A DNA stretch of 64,000 nt from Microbacterium sp. No. 7 (lineage in GTDB: Bacteria > Actinomycetota > Actinomycetes > Actinomycetales > Microbacteriaceae): assembly GCF_001314225.1 (NCBI RefSeq), contig NZ_CP012697.1, positions 1,860,001 through 1,924,000 of the forward strand, written 5' to 3'. Positions 62,343 to 64,000 of this stretch are shown here, piece by piece. The translations under genes were made by a program, and so were the position numbers. The notes beneath the pieces were generated by a model. That model saw nothing but the letters and a program-made list of their open reading frames with translations, did not search any database and was not told the origin of the DNA. Within the stretch, counting starts at the first letter, position 1, and the number at the start of each line of letters is the position of its first letter.

Positions 62343-62348
62343 ACTCTA
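62343..62348 (-). promoter_or_regulatory. -10 box of a leaderless transcript (SIMPL gene)
   Basis: TAGAGT on the minus strand, 7 nt before the ATG at 62335. Confidence 0.5.
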
Positions 62349-62380
62349 CGCCGCGAGTGGCGCGACGCGAGGGAACGACG

Positions 62381-62414
62381 TAGAATGGAGGGCTCGGGTG
62401 CCCTGGCATCCGAG
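62381..62414 (+). promoter_or_regulatory. Possible tmRNA promoter and 5' leader hairpin
   Basis: TAGAAT (62381-62386) resembles a -10 box. A hairpin CTCGGGTGCC/GGCATCCGAG (62393-62414, one G-U pair, 2-nt loop) would begin right at the transcript start, about 70 nt before the mature tmRNA 5' end. Confidence 0.4.
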
Positions 62415-62461
62415 ATGGCAACTCCACAGTGTGACAGTGGCTCGCTGCGCACGCGGCACAC

Positions 62462-62830
62462 GGGGCTGATCGGTTTCGACAGCGTCTGTGAAGCGGCGAG
62501 AAGCGGGCCGAGGATGCAGGGTTATCTCGTTAACGATCTCTGCGAACCAATAAGTGCCGATGCAAAGCGCACTGACTTCGCCCTCGCTGCCTAAGCGAGC
62601 CCGATAGTCCGTCAGACCGTGGCTGATCCCGACACGGACCCTGGCGTCATCTAGGGATCTCGCTGAACGACGGCGTCTGGACGTCGTTCGGGACTCTTCC
62701 CAGACTGGGCCCGTCGACTTAGGCGTCTGTGACAAAGGTCGGGGCCGAGCAGAACGTCTCCACAGACTGCGCCCGGAGAAGACGCCGTATCCCAGCGTTG
62801 GACGGGGGTTCGATTCCCCCCAGCTCCACC
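62462..62830 (+). ncRNA. ssrA: Transfer-messenger RNA (tmRNA)
   Basis: The 5' end GGGGCTGATCGGTTTCGACAG and the 3' end GGGGGTTCGATTCCCCCCAG with CTCC form the tRNA-like part (GGGGCTG pairs with CAGCTCC). The tag is read from 62556: ADAKRTDFALAA with stop TAA at 62592-62594, a typical actinobacterial tag. The encoded end is ACC, without the last A. It rescues stalled ribosomes with SmpB. Confidence 0.97.
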
Positions 62831-62850
62831 GGCCACTGTCACCGAGTTGA

Positions 62851-62894
62851 GAAGAGAGGAGACCGCCCCGAACGATGGGCGGTCTCCTCTCTTC
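62851..62894 (+). terminator. tmRNA terminator
   Basis: Perfect 18-bp stem (62851-62868 with 62877-62894), 8-nt loop, followed by GGTCTTTCTG. Confidence 0.9.
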
Positions 62895-62944
62895 GGTCTT
62901 TCTGCTCGACTTCCGGGCGGATGGCACCGCCCGTCCGCTGCGCG

Positions 62945-63703
62945 CTACTGCGCCGACCAGCCGCCGTCGACGGCGAGCGCGGTGCCGGTGACGAGGCTCG
63001 CCAGCGGGCTCGCGAGCCACAGCACGGCGGCGGCGACCTCTGACGGCTCGCCCACGCGGCCGATGGGCTGGGCCGAGAGAAGTCCCTCGTGCACCCCGGG
63101 GGCGAGGCTCGTGAGCCGGTCGGCCATCGGCGTCTGGACGTAGCCCGGACAGACCGCATTGATGCGGATGCCGGTCGTGGCGGTGCTCAGCGCGGCGGAA
63201 CGGGTCAGGCCGATGACGCCGTGCTTCGTCGCGGAGTAGACCGGCATGGCGGCCACGCCGACCAGGCCGCCGACCGACGCGCAGTTCACGATCGCGCCCT
63301 TGCCCTGCTTCTTCATCTGATCGAGCTCGTACTTGTCGCACAACCAGATCCCCTGCAGGTTGGTCGCGATGACCTTCTGCACATCGGGGAGCTCCTGAGC
63401 GTCGACCGGGCCCAGCGCGCCCTCGTAGGCGGCGCAGTTGAACGCGACGTCCAGCGATCCGAACTCCGAGACGGCTGCATCGATCATCGTTTTGACCTGG
63501 GCTTCGTCGCTCACGTCGGTCTTCACGAAGATCGCCCGGTGTCCGCCGTCGACGAGACGCTGCGCCACCTCGGCGCCGCGATCGGAGACGTCGGCGATGA
63601 CGACGGCCGCTCCCGCCTCGGCGAAGGCGACGGCGGTCGCCTCGCCGATGCCGGACGATCCGCCGGTGACGAGCGCCACCTGATCCTTGAAGGTGATCTC
63701 CAT
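62945..63703 (-). CDS. Short-chain dehydrogenase/reductase
   Basis: The 252-residue protein is a classical SDR: TGGSSGIG for NAD(P) binding, NCAAYEG (NNAG-like), catalytic Ser-Tyr-Lys in NCASVGG and YSATKHG, and PG.V.TPM. An Asp in VIADVSD favours NAD. It follows the MBL-fold gene by one base and is probably cotranscribed with it. Substrate unknown. Confidence 0.9.
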   Translation of the reverse strand: MEITFKDQVALVTGGSSGIGEATAVAFAEAGAAVVIADVSDRGAEVAQRLVDGGHRAIFVKTDVSDEAQVKTMIDAAVSEFGSLDVAFNCAAYEGALGPVDAQELPDVQKVIATNLQGIWLCDKYELDQMKKQGKGAIVNCASVGGLVGVAAMPVYSATKHGVIGLTRSAALSTATTGIRINAVCPGYVQTPMADRLTSLAPGVHEGLLSAQPIGRVGEPSEVAAAVLWLASPLASLVTGTALAVDGGWSAQ

Positions 63704-63704
63704 G

Positions 63705-64000
63705 TCAGCTCACCCAGCCTTCCTCGGTCGTGAACGTCTCCCAGTCGGCGGTGTCGTGCATGACCCAGATGTCGGCGCCCGCGCTCTCGGCGACCTGGCG
63801 GATCCGCTCCACCGATCGCAGCGCCGTGCTGGTGTCGAGATCGACGGGGCACGGGGTCTTCTGGTCGATGTTCGCGCGCACGTGCACGGCGTCGGCGGTG
63901 AGCAGCACGGGGCGGCTGGGCAGGTCGACCAGCAGGCTGAGCTGACCGTGGGTGTGCCCCGGCGTGCGGAGGATCTGGATGCTGCCGTCGCCGAACAGGT
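63705..64000 (-). CDS. Metallo-beta-lactamase-fold hydrolase, C-terminal part, truncated by the window end
   Basis: The frame stays open to the window edge, so about 98 C-terminal residues are visible. TPGHTHGQLSLLV holds one metal-binding His and TADAVHV the bridging Asp, both typical of the N-acyl-homoserine lactonase-like branch of MBL enzymes. The HxHxDH motif must lie outside the window. It is the upstream partner of the SDR gene (1-bp gap). Lactonase activity is only one option. Confidence 0.75.
   Translation of the reverse strand, partial: LFGDGSIQILRTPGHTHGQLSLLVDLPSRPVLLTADAVHVRANIDQKTPCPVDLDTSTALRSVERIRQVAESAGADIWVMHDTADWETFTTEEGWVS

Noticed and set aside
63705..64000. Confirmed quorum-quenching lactonase
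   Set aside because: Only the C-terminal part is visible and the HxHxDH motif is outside the window; the MBL fold alone does not give substrate.

Overview
The window is about 70% GC, dense with protein genes and typical of an actinobacterium. It is most likely a member of Microbacteriaceae close to Microbacterium. Supporting signs are the block nudC, uvrD2, cyclodehydratase-like gene, DUF2342 metalloprotease, PDZ/Lon protein and UPF0182 protein, which has a counterpart around Rv3193c-Rv3201c of Mycobacterium tuberculosis; the tmRNA tag ADAKRTDFALAA; frequent GTG starts; and many TANNNT boxes placed 6-9 nt before start codons, as expected for leaderless mRNAs. Family and organism assignments rest on recognising sequence by eye, not on database searches.

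Region by region. Positions 1-8136 hold the 3' end of a helicase-nuclease, an APH-like kinase, nudC overlapping uvrD2, a cyclodehydratase-like gene whose 3' end overlaps uvrD2 on the opposite strand, a zinc metalloprotease and a PDZ/Lon-type protease. Positions 8219-13957 hold a UPF0182 membrane protein, a DHA2 drug efflux gene coupled to a TetR regulator, and a DUF1304 membrane protein. Positions 14022-20228 look more accessory: an XRE-like protein with an unknown C-terminal domain, a Tat-exported protein, two divergent AraC-type regulators, and a nucleobase permease fused to a ureidoimidazoline decarboxylase-like domain. Positions 20911-24743 hold the initiator tRNA, a nitrilase-family amidase facing an aminotransferase, and an HtrA-type protease. 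Positions 24808-29042 hold two teichoic-acid glycerophosphotransferases, a pair of 115-bp palindromic repeats and a GT2 glycosyltransferase. Positions 29079-34256 hold maltokinase, a small membrane protein, a HelR-type RNA polymerase recycling ATPase with a rifamycin-associated-element-like palindrome, and a lipoprotein/PKD-like secreted pair.

Positions 34282-34504 hold an inverted array of 21-bp repeats. Next comes a tricarboxylate uptake operon (tctCBA) divergent from a CitA/CitB-type two-component system. It is followed by an EcsC-like protein, a sugar/choline-type nucleotidyltransferase, an ABC exporter, DUF3039, nicotinate phosphoribosyltransferase, murI-rph-rdgB, a zinc-type CDF exporter with a Zur-box-like site, and a DedA protein. 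Then come isocitrate lyase, tRNA-Leu(UAG), a seven-gene Tad/Flp pilus operon, an MFS transporter, prfB, ftsE-ftsX-smpB, a SIMPL protein, tmRNA, and finally an SDR with a truncated metallo-beta-lactamase-fold hydrolase. prfB, smpB and ssrA lie within about 5 kb, grouping translation termination and ribosome rescue.

No insertion sequence, prophage, CRISPR array or biosynthetic gene cluster was seen. The most interesting items are the permease-decarboxylase fusion with a lost catalytic histidine, the 21-bp inverted repeat array, the helR palindrome, the long antisense overlap at uvrD2, and the Zur-like site before the CDF exporter.
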